Source: Haloarcula marina (lineage in GTDB: Archaea; Halobacteriota; Halobacteria; Halobacteriales; Haloarculaceae). Taken from it: 64,000 bases of DNA. Where the stretch lies: contig NZ_CP100404.1 in assembly GCF_024218775.1 (NCBI RefSeq), forward strand, positions 2,232,001 to 2,296,000, read 5' to 3'. The position numbers were made by a program, and so were the translations under genes. Each line of letters opens with the position of its first letter. Within the stretch, counting starts at the first letter, position 1. This document shows, piece by piece, positions 9,008 to 16,958 of the stretch. The notes beneath the pieces were generated by a model. It was not told where the DNA came from. It saw nothing but the letters and a program-made list of their open reading frames with translations, and did not search any database.

Positions 9008-9074
9008 CGCCGACGACCGGAGTCGAACCGGCCCCGAAAGACGGGACGGGGGCTCACCGGGCGAGCCAGTCGGC
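9008..9074 (-). other. Compact tRNA-like cloverleaf (element 2)
   Basis: On the minus strand these 67 bases pair end to end (GCCGAC with GTCGGC). They contain a D-arm-like GCTC-GCCCGGT-GAGC, a CCCCG/CGGGG hairpin with a 10-base loop, and a T-arm CCGG-TTCGACT-CCGG with a canonical T-loop. The acceptor strand ends two bases before the ATG at 9006. The anticodon loop is too long and the variable region is absent, so a functional tRNA is unlikely. The 5S rRNA precursor in this same window has the identical T-loop and the same two-base spacing to the mature RNA. Confidence 0.35.
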
Positions 9075-9629
9075 ACCGCGGCTACCGGCGGGTAGCGATG
9101 TCTCTCTGTGTCGATGCGTGATTCCCGACCACCGACGGCGCGGCGTCAGCGGGGGTCTGAGCCGACACACGGGCGGTATCGCACGCCGGTCAGCGGTACT
9201 GCCGGGTCCGGGGAGCGGAGAACCGGCGGTGGCGGGATGTCGTATCGAGGGCGCACCGCAGTAGGTGTCCGCGCGACCGGACGGCCGTCCCACGGTGTGC
9301 CGTGCCCCTTACACTCCGGGCAGGGGCGGCCGAGCGGTGACCCGACCACACCAATCCCCGAGAAGGGAAACCGGAGCCACGAGGCGTCCGGCGGCCACGG
9401 GCCCGCCTGCGTACAGGCGGGCGGCGGCGTCGGACGCTGGGATTGGTGCGGTCATAGTCATGGGTTCACCGAGTCGAAACGTCGAGTGTATTTTCAACAA
9501 TGCGATGGCGTATATTAATTCTGTTGTACGGTTGATACCACATCGCACAGTCGGTGGTATTCCTGCGCGGTGAGAACCGTCTGCGGTTTTTACCCGCCTG
9601 TGCCGACGACGACTGCGTACGGACGACCG
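9075..9629. other. Gene-poor stretch before halocyanin
   Basis: No reading frame here has convincing haloarchaeal codon structure. One minus-strand frame contains a zinc-knuckle-like CPECKGHG peptide around 9310-9330 but lacks a supporting context. Visible structure includes a perfect 9-bp inverted repeat at 9401-9422 and an AT-rich patch at about 9489-9560 with a TATA-like GTATATTAA near 9513, which may be the halocyanin promoter. Confidence 0.5.
9401..9422. repeat. Perfect 9-bp inverted repeat, CGTA loop
   Basis: GCCCGCCTG and CAGGCGGGC are exact complements separated by CGTA. The hairpin is very stable but is not followed by a T-run on either strand, so it is not a clear terminator. It lies in the gene-poor region about 210 bases upstream of the halocyanin start. 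Confidence 0.6.
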
Positions 9630-10358
9630 ATGACGGACACACCCGCGTCGTCCCCGGAACTACGCATGACTGGTTCGATAACACGGCGACAGTTCGCGCA
9701 GGCGGCCGCCGGAGCGGCCGCGCTGGGCGCTACGGCGACGGTATCGGCACAGCAATCGTCCGAACCCGACTACGGCGGATGGTTCGACGGCGTCTCGAAC
9801 TACGACGGGACCGTCGACGAAACGGGACAGGACACCGTCGAGATAGCCGTCGGCGCGCAGGGCAACAACGGCGCGTTCGCGTTCAGCCCCGCCGCCGTTC
9901 GCGTCTCCCCCGGGACGGAGGTGGTCTGGACGTGGACCGGCGAGGGCGGCAGTCACAACGTCGTCTCCCCGAGCGATGGTCCGCTCGACTCTGGCGAACT
10001 CACCTCCGACGAGGGGACAAGCTACTCGCACACCTTCGACAGCGAGGGCGTCTACAAGTACGTGTGTGAGCCACACGAGGCGTTGGGAATGAAGGGGGCC
10101 GTCGTCGTCGGGTCCGCCGGTGGCGGGAGCGGCGGCGGTGAAAGCGGAACTACGAGCGCGAACGCGAGCGACGAATCGACGGCGACGGTCACGGAAAACG
10201 CGGCAGGGAGCGCCGAGAGCGGGGCCGAAAACGGTACCGCGGAATCGGGACGCACTGGGTCCGCCGACGGCCCCGTCGCGGCGCTCGTCGCCGTCATCTC
10301 GATGGCCTTCTTCTCGCCGCTGGCGTTCGCCGCCGTCGTCCGTCGGAACCTCGACTGA
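9630..10358 (+). CDS. Halocyanin-type blue copper protein
   Basis: A secreted plastocyanin-family electron carrier, 242 residues from the ATG at 9630; an alternative ATG lies at 9666. The Tat signal is ITRRQFAQAAAG at about residues 17-28, followed by an AxA-like cleavage region. The copper ligands of type I copper proteins are visible: H109 (GSHNVV), C146, H149 and M154 (CEPHEALGM). A low-complexity Ser/Gly/Glu linker (about 163-210) leads to one C-terminal hydrophobic helix, so the protein is probably anchored outside the membrane at both its folding site and its C terminus. It likely shuttles electrons in the respiratory chain. It is monocistronic. Confidence 0.9.
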   Translation: MTDTPASSPELRMTGSITRRQFAQAAAGAAALGATATVSAQQSSEPDYGGWFDGVSNYDGTVDETGQDTVEIAVGAQGNNGAFAFSPAAVRVSPGTEVVWTWTGEGGSHNVVSPSDGPLDSGELTSDEGTSYSHTFDSEGVYKYVCEPHEALGMKGAVVVGSAGGGSGGGESGTTSANASDESTATVTENAAGSAESGAENGTAESGRTGSADGPVAALVAVISMAFFSPLAFAAVVRRNLD

Positions 10359-10404
10359 CCGGGTCGGCCTAGGACTTTCTCCCCGGCGGCCCCACTCACA
10401 GACG

Positions 10405-10815
10405 ATGCCGTTCGAACTCCGTACTCATACCGCCGACATCGCCGTCGAAGCCACGGGGCCGACGCTCGGCGCGACGTTCGCCGCCGTCGCCGACGGCCTC
10501 GCCGCGGCGATGTGCGATGCGATACCCGACGACGGCGACCGGTTCGAAGTGACAGTCAGCGCCGAATCCCGCGAGGCGCTCCTGTTCGACTACCTCGACC
10601 GACTCATCTACGAGCGGGACGTTCGGAACGTCCTCCCGACGGACAACGAGGCCAGCGTCGAGGCGGGCGACGGCGACTGGCGCGTCGACGCCAGCGCCCG
10701 CGGCGTCCCGCTGTCTGCGGTGACTGCCCGGGAAATAAAGGCGGTCACGTACTCCGAGATGGCCGTAGGAGAGACCGAGAAGGGGTGGCGCGCCTACGTC
10801 GTCTTCGACGTCTAG
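10405..10815 (+). CDS. Archease, RtcB ligase cofactor
   Basis: A 136-residue archease. The N-terminal HTADIAVEA signature is at residues 7-15, and the C-terminal SEMAVGETEKGWRAYVVFDV-type ending carries the conserved acidic metal-binding tail. Archease activates the RNA ligase RtcB by promoting its guanylylation, and so supports tRNA exon ligation and RNA repair. RtcB is not in the window. The ATG at 10405 is chosen because the upstream in-frame extension reads through the halocyanin gene in another frame. Its stop overlaps the stop of the convergent membrane/zinc-ribbon gene by four bases. Confidence 0.93.
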   Translation: MPFELRTHTADIAVEATGPTLGATFAAVADGLAAAMCDAIPDDGDRFEVTVSAESREALLFDYLDRLIYERDVRNVLPTDNEASVEAGDGDWRVDASARGVPLSAVTAREIKAVTYSEMAVGETEKGWRAYVVFDV

Positions 10816-12065
10816 CCGTCCAGCCGTTCGCCGCAGTCCGGGCAGAACGTCGGCGTTCGGTCGGCGGGCAGTTCCGTGCCGCACTCGTCACAGGTGCGGT
10901 CCCCGGCGAATCCGGCCCGGTCGGGCGAGAAGACGGCCGTGTCCTCGAACGGGTCGTCCTCGCCCTCGTCCTCGCCCTCGTCCTCGCCCTTGTCGTCAGT
11001 GGACAGATCGTCGACGGCGGCCAGCGCGGTATCCGCTTCGGCGGCGTCCGCGGCGTGGCCCGGCGAGAACACTCGGGTACTCGAGTCGTCGTCCCCGGTT
11101 GTCCCATCCGGTGCCGGACCGTCCGACACCGCCGCGTCCTCGACTGCCCCCGTCGGCGCGTCGGTGGACTCGGCAACTGCATCGGCGTCGTGGGTCGCCG
11201 TGCTCTCGTCCCGCCCGCCTGTCGGCGGCCCCCCACCACCGGACGCGTGCGCCCCGGGCCGCATCGTCGGGAACCGCTGTCCGGCCCGACGAGTCGGGTT
11301 TTCGAGCGGTGCGCGGCGGCGGACGGCGGCCCCGGCGGCGGTCTGTGCAAGCAGGTAGCCGCTCGCCAGAACCGCCGGTACCGAGACGAGAGCCGGCAGC
11401 GCGATGCCGCTGTCGACCCCGGCCACGGTGAGGCCTATCGAGACAACACCCGAGACGCCGCTCGCCGTCGCGACTTCGGCGAACTGCTCGCTCAGTCCCG
11501 CCAGCGCGGTCGCGTGGACGAGCCACGCCGCACCCAGCGCGACGGCAGACACCCAGCGGACGGCGCCGAACAGACGGGGAACCGACAGCGCGTACACGCG
11601 GTAACCGTACGCGATAGTTCGAACGAGGAGGTGGACACTCGCCACCAGCGCGACGGCCGTGAGCGGTGCGGACCGACCGACCGTGAGCGATGCGACGAGA
11701 CAGCCGAGCATGACCAGCCCCGGCGGCGCGAGTAGTGTACTCGGGTGGTCGAGGCGATAGCGGGAGGCGAGGTTGCCGGTCTGGTTCAGAAACCGGCCGC
11801 CCGTGAGTCGGGACGCGACCAGCGCGGGGAGCACGAGCCACAGGACGACGGCCGCGGCCGCGAGGCCGGTCACCGCTTCGCCGCCGACGGTCGCGAGTGT
11901 ACCGTCGGCGAATCTCGGTGCGAACCGCCGCAGGCCGATGCCAGATGCGGCGACCCACGCGCCGTACGCCAGATAGCCGAGGCCGCCGCCGACGGCGACC
12001 CACCACTCGCTCCGCAACAGCGCGAGGGACCGTCGAAACTCCGAGCGTGGAAGGCGAGTCGACAT
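10812..12065 (-). CDS. Membrane protein with TxVFSP motifs and zinc ribbon
   Basis: A 417-residue protein, last gene of the VWA/kinase/phosphatase/FHA operon and 31 bases after the FHA gene. Residues 1-245 hold about six hydrophobic segments (near 22-42, 64-84, 112-128, 133-152, 168-188 and 205-240). A long acidic disordered region follows, then a C-terminal zinc ribbon (C392, C395, C408, C411). The linker has two copies of the same motif, STRVFSPG (T330) and DTAVFSPD (T376). Threonine before VF resembles the ETTSVF phospho-site of actinobacterial GarA, which FHA domains read. It may therefore be the kinase substrate and FHA anchor of the operon. The function itself is not known. Confidence 0.72.
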   Translation of the reverse strand: MSTRLPRSEFRRSLALLRSEWWVAVGGGLGYLAYGAWVAASGIGLRRFAPRFADGTLATVGGEAVTGLAAAAVVLWLVLPALVASRLTGGRFLNQTGNLASRYRLDHPSTLLAPPGLVMLGCLVASLTVGRSAPLTAVALVASVHLLVRTIAYGYRVYALSVPRLFGAVRWVSAVALGAAWLVHATALAGLSEQFAEVATASGVSGVVSIGLTVAGVDSGIALPALVSVPAVLASGYLLAQTAAGAAVRRRAPLENPTRRAGQRFPTMRPGAHASGGGGPPTGGRDESTATHDADAVAESTDAPTGAVEDAAVSDGPAPDGTTGDDDSSTRVFSPGHAADAAEADTALAAVDDLSTDDKGEDEGEDEGEDDPFEDTAVFSPDRAGFAGDRTCDECGTELPADRTPTFCPDCGERLDG

Positions 12066-12096
12066 GAGGGTGTAGTGGTGTGAAGGACCGCGCGAA

Positions 12097-13218
12097 TCAG
12101 GAGGTGTGGACGGTCAACGTCGCCACCCCGGACAGTTCGATTTCGTCGCCGGGGGCCACCGGTTCCCGGTCGCCCTTCTGGAGCATGCGCCCGCCGAGTC
12201 GGGTCGGGTTGTCGCCCAGGTCGACGAGGTAGAAACTGTCGGATTCGCGCACGAAGCGGACGTGTTCGCGGTGGATGCGGACCGCCTCGTCCTCGGGCCG
12301 TCCCGCGTCTGTCAGCGCCGCCCGGACTTCTCGTCCCACTGTGTCGCCGTCTCTAACCTCGATTTCACGCCCGCTCACCTCCAGCACCAGCGACTCGGGG
12401 ACCGATTCGTCGTTCGACGCGCGGAGCGCGTCGACGGCGTCTGTCTCGTCGTCCTCGGTGTCGCCCGAGCGATGGACTTCGAGGTCCTCGCCGCAGTTGA
12501 CGCAGAAACTGTCCGTCTCGTCTACGCCCGTCCCGCAACTCGGGCATTCCGTCAGCGGTTCGACGGGCGCGACATCCTGAACGTCGGCCCCGCAGTTCGC
12601 ACAGAAGTTGGCGTCGCCGTCGAGTTCGGTCCCGCAGTCCGGGCATTCGAGAGTGTCCGCGGCGTCTGCGTCTGCGCTGTCCTCGCCCGCCGAATCCCCC
12701 TCGTCGGGGCTCTCGACGCCTGTTTCCTCGGGCGGACTCGATGCCTCCGTGTCCGACTCGACGTCCGCAGACGGGTCGGCGGCTTCCGCATCTGCTCCGA
12801 CGGGGTCGGTGTCGCCCCCGTCCTCGGTGTCGAGGTCAACCGGGTCGACCGCTTCCGCGTCCGTCGCCGCGGCCTCCGTGTCGTCGGTCGTCGATTCCGT
12901 ACCGTCCGGTTCCTCGGCGACGCTCTCCTCGGAACTCGTCTCGTCGGCGTCTTCCGCCTCGCTGTCCGCTTCCGAATCGCCCCCGTCATCCGCCGCCAAC
13001 TCCTCGTCCGCCGACCGCTCGGTCCCCTGCGAGATGAGGTTCCCCTCGCTCTCTTCCTCGTCCGATTCGGAGTCCGCGTCCCCCGCGTCGGCTGCGTCGT
13101 CCGTGTACTGCCACTCGCCGCAGTCCGTGTTCGTACACCACCCGCCCGCTATCGCCGGGTCGAACGCTTCCCCGCAAATCGGGCACTCAACTGACTGTTC
13201 CGTGTTGGCGTCAGACAT
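12097..13218 (-). CDS. FHA-domain protein with three zinc ribbons
   Basis: A 373-residue protein. An N-terminal zinc ribbon (C12, C15, C28, C33) is followed by a very acidic disordered linker (about 38-185), two further zinc ribbons (CPDCG...CANCG and CPSCG...CVNCG, about 188-245) and a C-terminal FHA-like domain (about 275-373; IHREHVRF, VDLGDNPTRLGG, GDEIEL). FHA domains bind phospho-threonine peptides, so this is the likely reader of the kinase encoded two genes upstream. The ATG at 13218 is chosen because the longer upstream frame is arginine-rich and lies opposite the phosphatase gene. It is 49 bases after the PP2C gene in the same operon. Confidence 0.83.
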   Translation of the reverse strand: MSDANTEQSVECPICGEAFDPAIAGGWCTNTDCGEWQYTDDAADAGDADSESDEEESEGNLISQGTERSADEELAADDGGDSEADSEAEDADETSSEESVAEEPDGTESTTDDTEAAATDAEAVDPVDLDTEDGGDTDPVGADAEAADPSADVESDTEASSPPEETGVESPDEGDSAGEDSADADAADTLECPDCGTELDGDANFCANCGADVQDVAPVEPLTECPSCGTGVDETDSFCVNCGEDLEVHRSGDTEDDETDAVDALRASNDESVPESLVLEVSGREIEVRDGDTVGREVRAALTDAGRPEDEAVRIHREHVRFVRESDSFYLVDLGDNPTRLGGRMLQKGDREPVAPGDEIELSGVATLTVHTS

Positions 13219-13267
13219 TCTGGTTCGTAACGGGGTTTTGCGGGGAGTAAGAAAACAGTTACTGCCG

Positions 13268-14362
13268 TCATTCCTCGGTGAACATGACCGTCTCGCGGTC
13301 CGTGATATCGACAGCCGGGTCGACCGCGCGGACCGGTAAGCCCCCGTTAGTCGGCGTCGCCGGGAGCGTCGCATCGTCGAACAGCAAGACCGAGATGTTG
13401 TCTTTCCCACCTCGCTCGTTGGCGAGGGAGACGTACCGCTCGGCGGCCGCGTCGAGGTGGTCGGCGTCCAGCAACACGTCGCGGATCTCGTCGTCGGTGA
13501 CGACGGCGTCGAGAACGCGGTCGGCCGCCTCGTCGGATTTCCTCGACTCAACGTACGCCTCGTACAGATTCGGCGCATCGGTCTGGGCGTCGATGAGACC
13601 GTCGCTCGTAACCAGAACGGTGTCCTCCGCGAACAGTCTGACCGTCCGCGTGTCCACGTCGACGGTCGCTCGCTCGGCGTCCTCGTGGCCGGACCCGCCG
13701 AGAGCCCGGGTAATCTCGTTGCCGTTGGGGTGGACGTGCGCCTCGACGGCGTCGATTTCCCCGGCGTCTTCCCACTGTTGGACGACGGCGTGGTCTTTCG
13801 TCAGGCGGACGATTTCCTCGCGGGCGCTGTTGACCAGATAGGCGCGACTGTCGCCGACCCATCCGAGGTGGAGTTTGCCGTCGGCGTAGACGCCCGCGAC
13901 GACGGTGGTGTACGACTGGGTTCCCGACTCGCTCGCGTAACGGAGTATCTCGCGGTGAGTCTCGACGACGGCCTCTTCGATGGCTTGCTGTACGTCTTCC
14001 GGTCCGAGTGTCTCCGGCAGGACCCCGGCGTCGATGTCCAAGTCAAACGTGTCCGGATGGGTCCGAACCGCCCGAATCGCGACCGGCGCGAGTCGTTCCG
14101 CGAGGGCGGTGGTCGCGATGTACGAGGCCGCGTCGCCCGCGTCGTGGCCGCCCGCGCCGTCCGCGAGGACGAACGCGGCGGCCGAGCGGTTCGCGGGGCG
14201 GCCGTCCGCATCTTCACGTTCCTCTGATTCACTTGCCACCCGCGTCTGCCCCAGGTAGCCCTCCCGATGCCCCTCCTCGAAGACGGTGATAGAGACGCTG
14301 TCTTCGTTGATTCCCGCGCCGCGCTTCCGGTCGCCGATGTCGTAGTTGGTGCTGTATCGCAT
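13268..14362 (-). CDS. PP2C-family Ser/Thr phosphatase
   Basis: A 364-residue PPM/PP2C phosphatase. The metal-binding motifs are in family order: NEDS near residue 20, ADGAGGHDAGDAAS near 67, GWVGDSRAYL near 168, TSDGLID near 254 and a final DNISVLLFD near 325. It should remove phosphate from Ser or Thr residues, most simply those added by the kinase encoded two bases upstream, with which it is surely co-transcribed. The ADGAGGH in place of the usual ADGMGGH is a mild variation. Together with the kinase and the VWA protein it forms a TerY-P-like triad. The extra C-terminal ~30 residues after the last motif are unassigned. Confidence 0.93.
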   Translation of the reverse strand: MRYSTNYDIGDRKRGAGINEDSVSITVFEEGHREGYLGQTRVASESEEREDADGRPANRSAAAFVLADGAGGHDAGDAASYIATTALAERLAPVAIRAVRTHPDTFDLDIDAGVLPETLGPEDVQQAIEEAVVETHREILRYASESGTQSYTTVVAGVYADGKLHLGWVGDSRAYLVNSAREEIVRLTKDHAVVQQWEDAGEIDAVEAHVHPNGNEITRALGGSGHEDAERATVDVDTRTVRLFAEDTVLVTSDGLIDAQTDAPNLYEAYVESRKSDEAADRVLDAVVTDDEIRDVLLDADHLDAAAERYVSLANERGGKDNISVLLFDDATLPATPTNGGLPVRAVDPAVDITDRETVMFTEE

Positions 14363-14364
14363 GG

Positions 14365-15597
14365 TTACTCGGAGTGGAACTCGAACGTGACCCCGTAGGT
14401 GGGGTGGACCAGCGAGACGAGGTCGCCGTCGCGGAGGCGAATCGACTCCGGCGGGACGTTCCCGTGTCGGTCGGTCGGGTCCTCGCCCTCCCGCCGCAGT
14501 CGCTCCCGCCCCGTCTCACACAGGACGCGCTGCCACCCCGACCCCTTCTGGACGAACGTCCCGTTCAGGCTTCGGTCGACGAGGTACCAGTCGTCGCCCT
14601 TCGTGTCGAACTGGACCTGCACCGACGAGATGTACTCTCCCTGCGGGTCGTCGATGGTGATGGACGCGGGCGGCCCGCTTGCGCCCGCCCGGCCGATGGT
14701 GTCGCCGGGTTCGACCGCGAAAGTCTCGTCGGCCTGGATGTACCGGACCGAGGCCGTCGCCGGTGGCGTCGGGTCCTTCGCTTCCAGCACGTCCCGAAGG
14801 ACCGTCGCGTTCCGGTAGCGGTGGCGGTAGTCCGACTGCGTCGCCCGTTCGACGATTTCCGCGAGGTAGTCGTCGCAGTCGGCCCCGAAGTCGTGGGGGT
14901 TGACGCCGTCTTTCTTCGGGACGCTCCCTTTCAGCAGGAAGAGCAGGATTTTCCCGATGGAGTACACGTCCGACCACGGTCCCTGTCGCACGTCGCTCCG
15001 GCTTGCTTCGGCGACTTCGCGGGGCTTGAACGGGCCGAGAATGGTCGTGCCGCTGTTACCCGTCGACGGGTCGCCCGCCGCGTCGAACCCCGTCGCCGTG
15101 TTGAAGTCGATGAGCGTCGGCGTGATGTCGGGCGTGAGCATCACGTTCTCGGGTTTCAGGTCACGGTAGACGATTTCGTTCTCGTGGAGGAAGCCCATCG
15201 CGTCCGCGAGGTCGATGCCGATTTGCCGGACTCGCTCGGTGTCCTCTATCGGCCCGTGTTGCTCGATAACCTCGTCGAGTTCGATACCGCCCGCGACGAG
15301 TTCGACCACGAGAAACGGCGTGTCGCGCTCCTCGACGGTGTCGTACAGCGCCATCACGTTCTCGTGGCCGCCCGCCGCGGCGATGCGTTCGAGCGACTCG
15401 GCCTCCTTCTCGAAGTACTCCTCGATGATGCCAACGTCGTTGCGGGACTCGCTGTAGTTCGGGTGTTTCACCACCACGTCGCGGCCGGTCTGCCCGTCGA
15501 CCGCCCGGTAGGCCTTCGCGAACCCCCCCTGTCCGAGGAACTCTCCGAGTTCGTATCGACTGCCGATTACGTCGCCCGGTTCGGGTTCCCACGTCAT
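14365..15597 (-). CDS. Ser/Thr protein kinase with C-terminal FHA domain
   Basis: A 410-residue soluble kinase. The glycine loop is GQGGFAKAY at residues 22-30 and the catalytic lysine is K44 (VVVKHP). The catalytic loop YRDLKPENVML lies near 143-153. The magnesium motif is DFN (LIDFNTATGF, near 163) instead of DFG, which is unusual but keeps the aspartate. Residues about 285-405 form an FHA domain (GDTIGRAG, YISSVQVQF, VDRSLNGTFVQ), so the kinase can dock on phospho-threonine. There is no membrane segment. It lies between the VWA gene (53-base gap) and the PP2C gene (2-base gap). Activity is predicted, and substrates probably include operon partners. Confidence 0.93.
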   Translation of the reverse strand: MTWEPEPGDVIGSRYELGEFLGQGGFAKAYRAVDGQTGRDVVVKHPNYSESRNDVGIIEEYFEKEAESLERIAAAGGHENVMALYDTVEERDTPFLVVELVAGGIELDEVIEQHGPIEDTERVRQIGIDLADAMGFLHENEIVYRDLKPENVMLTPDITPTLIDFNTATGFDAAGDPSTGNSGTTILGPFKPREVAEASRSDVRQGPWSDVYSIGKILLFLLKGSVPKKDGVNPHDFGADCDDYLAEIVERATQSDYRHRYRNATVLRDVLEAKDPTPPATASVRYIQADETFAVEPGDTIGRAGASGPPASITIDDPQGEYISSVQVQFDTKGDDWYLVDRSLNGTFVQKGSGWQRVLCETGRERLRREGEDPTDRHGNVPPESIRLRDGDLVSLVHPTYGVTFEFHSE

Positions 15598-15650
15598 CGA
15601 TCAGGTCCCGTGACCGTCCCGCCCGCGGTGGTCGCCCGGTCGACCGTCGG

Positions 15651-16835
15651 TCACTTCTGGATACCCTCGTCGGTGACGATTTTCGTCGCATCGCTCTGTT
15701 CCTCGCGGCCGCCCTCCATCACCATCTCTGTCTGTCGTTCGGCCGATTTGACCGCCCGCGTGTCCGCGCCGTGAATCTGGGTCATCCGCTCGATTTGGGT
15801 CTGGGCCTCGGCGACGTTGCCCTTCCCCAGTTCCGTCTGGATGACCGTCTGCCGATGGTCGAGGTCGACTTCCTCGTTGTGCTCGCCCAGTTTCTCGGCG
15901 TCGTCGGTGTACTCGACGGCTATCTCGCCGGTCGCCGTCTCGCCGCTCGCGGTGAGCGTCACGTCCGCGAGCGTGACGGTTTCTCCGACTTCGTTCTGGG
16001 GTGCGTGAATCTTCAGGACGACGCGCTGTGTCTCGCGGTCCAGCAGGTCCGGAAGCTTCACCACCGCCGAGTTGTCCCGCCACCCCGGTCTGACCTGCTG
16101 TGTCTGCGGAAGCGCGCGGTACACCTCGCTCACCTCGACGCCGTCGGCCACGTCGAGTTCGAGTTGCGCGTCCGGCGCGACGACGGTTCCGGCCTCCTCG
16201 ACGGCTTCGCCGAAGAAGTCCTCGATGTCCCCGGGCGCGGCGAGGTGGGTCCACTCGCCGCGGGCCGTCGACCCCAGCGTGCGAATCGTCTCCTCGCGGT
16301 ACTCCTCGCCGATACCCGCCGACTTGATGCGGATACCCGCCTCGTCTATCTCCCGTGCGAGCGCCTCGAACTCCTCGGGACCGTTCGTGTTGTCCTTGCC
16401 ATCCGACAGCAGGAGTATCCGCCGGGCCGTGTTCCCGTCGTTGGGGAGGTGGTCGAGCGAGTCCGCGGCCACCGCGAGTCCGCTGTACATATCTGTGCCG
16501 CCGCCCGCCGCGATGTCGTCGAGGCAGTCCATCGCCTCGTCCCGAGTGATACCTCCCCATCGGGTCGCTTCGAGCGCGACAGTTACCTCGGTGTCGAAGG
16601 CGACGATGGAGAGGTAGTCGTCGTCCTCCAGCAACCCGAACACCCACTCGGCCCCCGCCCTCGCGCGCTCGATGTCGTCGCCCGCCATCGACCCGCTCGC
16701 GTCGATACACAGCGCGATTTGTCGGGTCGGCCGCGCCGTCTGTTGTCCCGGCTCGACCTCTATCTCGGCGGTGAGTTTCGCCCCCGACGCGGGGACGGAC
16801 GGCCGGTTAACGTCGGTCACGACGTTAGCTGTCAT
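15651..16835 (-). CDS. VWA-domain protein, TerY-like, first gene of signalling operon
   Basis: A 394-residue protein whose VWA domain (about 35-205) has an intact MIDAS: DASGSMAG near residue 45, GGGTDMYSG near 111 with the conserved Thr, and LLLSDGKDN near 143. A beta-rich domain follows (about 215-320), then a C-terminal helical segment rich in Q, E and T. There is no signal peptide, so it is cytoplasmic. VWA domains bind partners in a metal-dependent way. The order VWA-kinase-PP2C parallels the bacterial TerY-phosphorylation triad. A TATA-like box at 16861-16868 lies about 27 bases upstream of the ATG, indicating a leaderless or nearly leaderless operon mRNA. Confidence 0.87.
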   Translation of the reverse strand: MTANVVTDVNRPSVPASGAKLTAEIEVEPGQQTARPTRQIALCIDASGSMAGDDIERARAGAEWVFGLLEDDDYLSIVAFDTEVTVALEATRWGGITRDEAMDCLDDIAAGGGTDMYSGLAVAADSLDHLPNDGNTARRILLLSDGKDNTNGPEEFEALAREIDEAGIRIKSAGIGEEYREETIRTLGSTARGEWTHLAAPGDIEDFFGEAVEEAGTVVAPDAQLELDVADGVEVSEVYRALPQTQQVRPGWRDNSAVVKLPDLLDRETQRVVLKIHAPQNEVGETVTLADVTLTASGETATGEIAVEYTDDAEKLGEHNEEVDLDHRQTVIQTELGKGNVAEAQTQIERMTQIHGADTRAVKSAERQTEMVMEGGREEQSDATKIVTDEGIQK

Positions 16836-16860
16836 ACTGGTAAGACGGACTTACGAGCTA

Positions 16861-16868
16861 GTTATAAG
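16861..16868 (-). promoter_or_regulatory. Promoter of the VWA-kinase-PP2C-FHA operon
   Basis: The minus strand reads CTTATAAC, a haloarchaeal TATA-box match, centred about 29 bases before the VWA start codon at 16835. That spacing predicts transcription starting at or very near the ATG. The box is back-to-back with the NikR promoter. Confidence 0.6.
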
Positions 16869-16929
16869 TTTCCCCCGTCGCGGAACGAACGACCCGCCGT
16901 CGGTCGGTTCCACACTCATTCAATAATCC

Positions 16930-16937
16930 TTAATATG
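16930..16937 (+). promoter_or_regulatory. Promoter of the NikR-like gene
   Basis: TTAATATG on the plus strand lies about 25 bases before the NikR ATG at 16959, the usual spacing for a leaderless haloarchaeal transcript. The region between this box and the operon promoter is AT-rich and only about 60 bases long, so a NikR operator here could touch both promoters. Confidence 0.55.
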
Positions 16938-16958
16938 GAAGAGGGTGTCAGTTAATAC

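Noticed and set aside
8612-9074. Two genuine tRNA genes
   Set aside because: Both elements are 64-67 bases, lack a proper variable region, and have anticodon-like loops of 6 and 10 bases; they are reported only as tRNA-like.
9146-9349. Small zinc-finger gene (CPECKGHG) on the minus strand
   Set aside because: Only one knuckle, proline/arginine-rich remainder and no promoter or conserved context; probably chance.
13219-13578. N-terminal extension of the FHA/zinc-ribbon protein
   Set aside because: It is Arg/Ser/Thr-rich, overlaps the PP2C gene on the same strand, and is unlike the acidic protein that follows MSDANTEQ.
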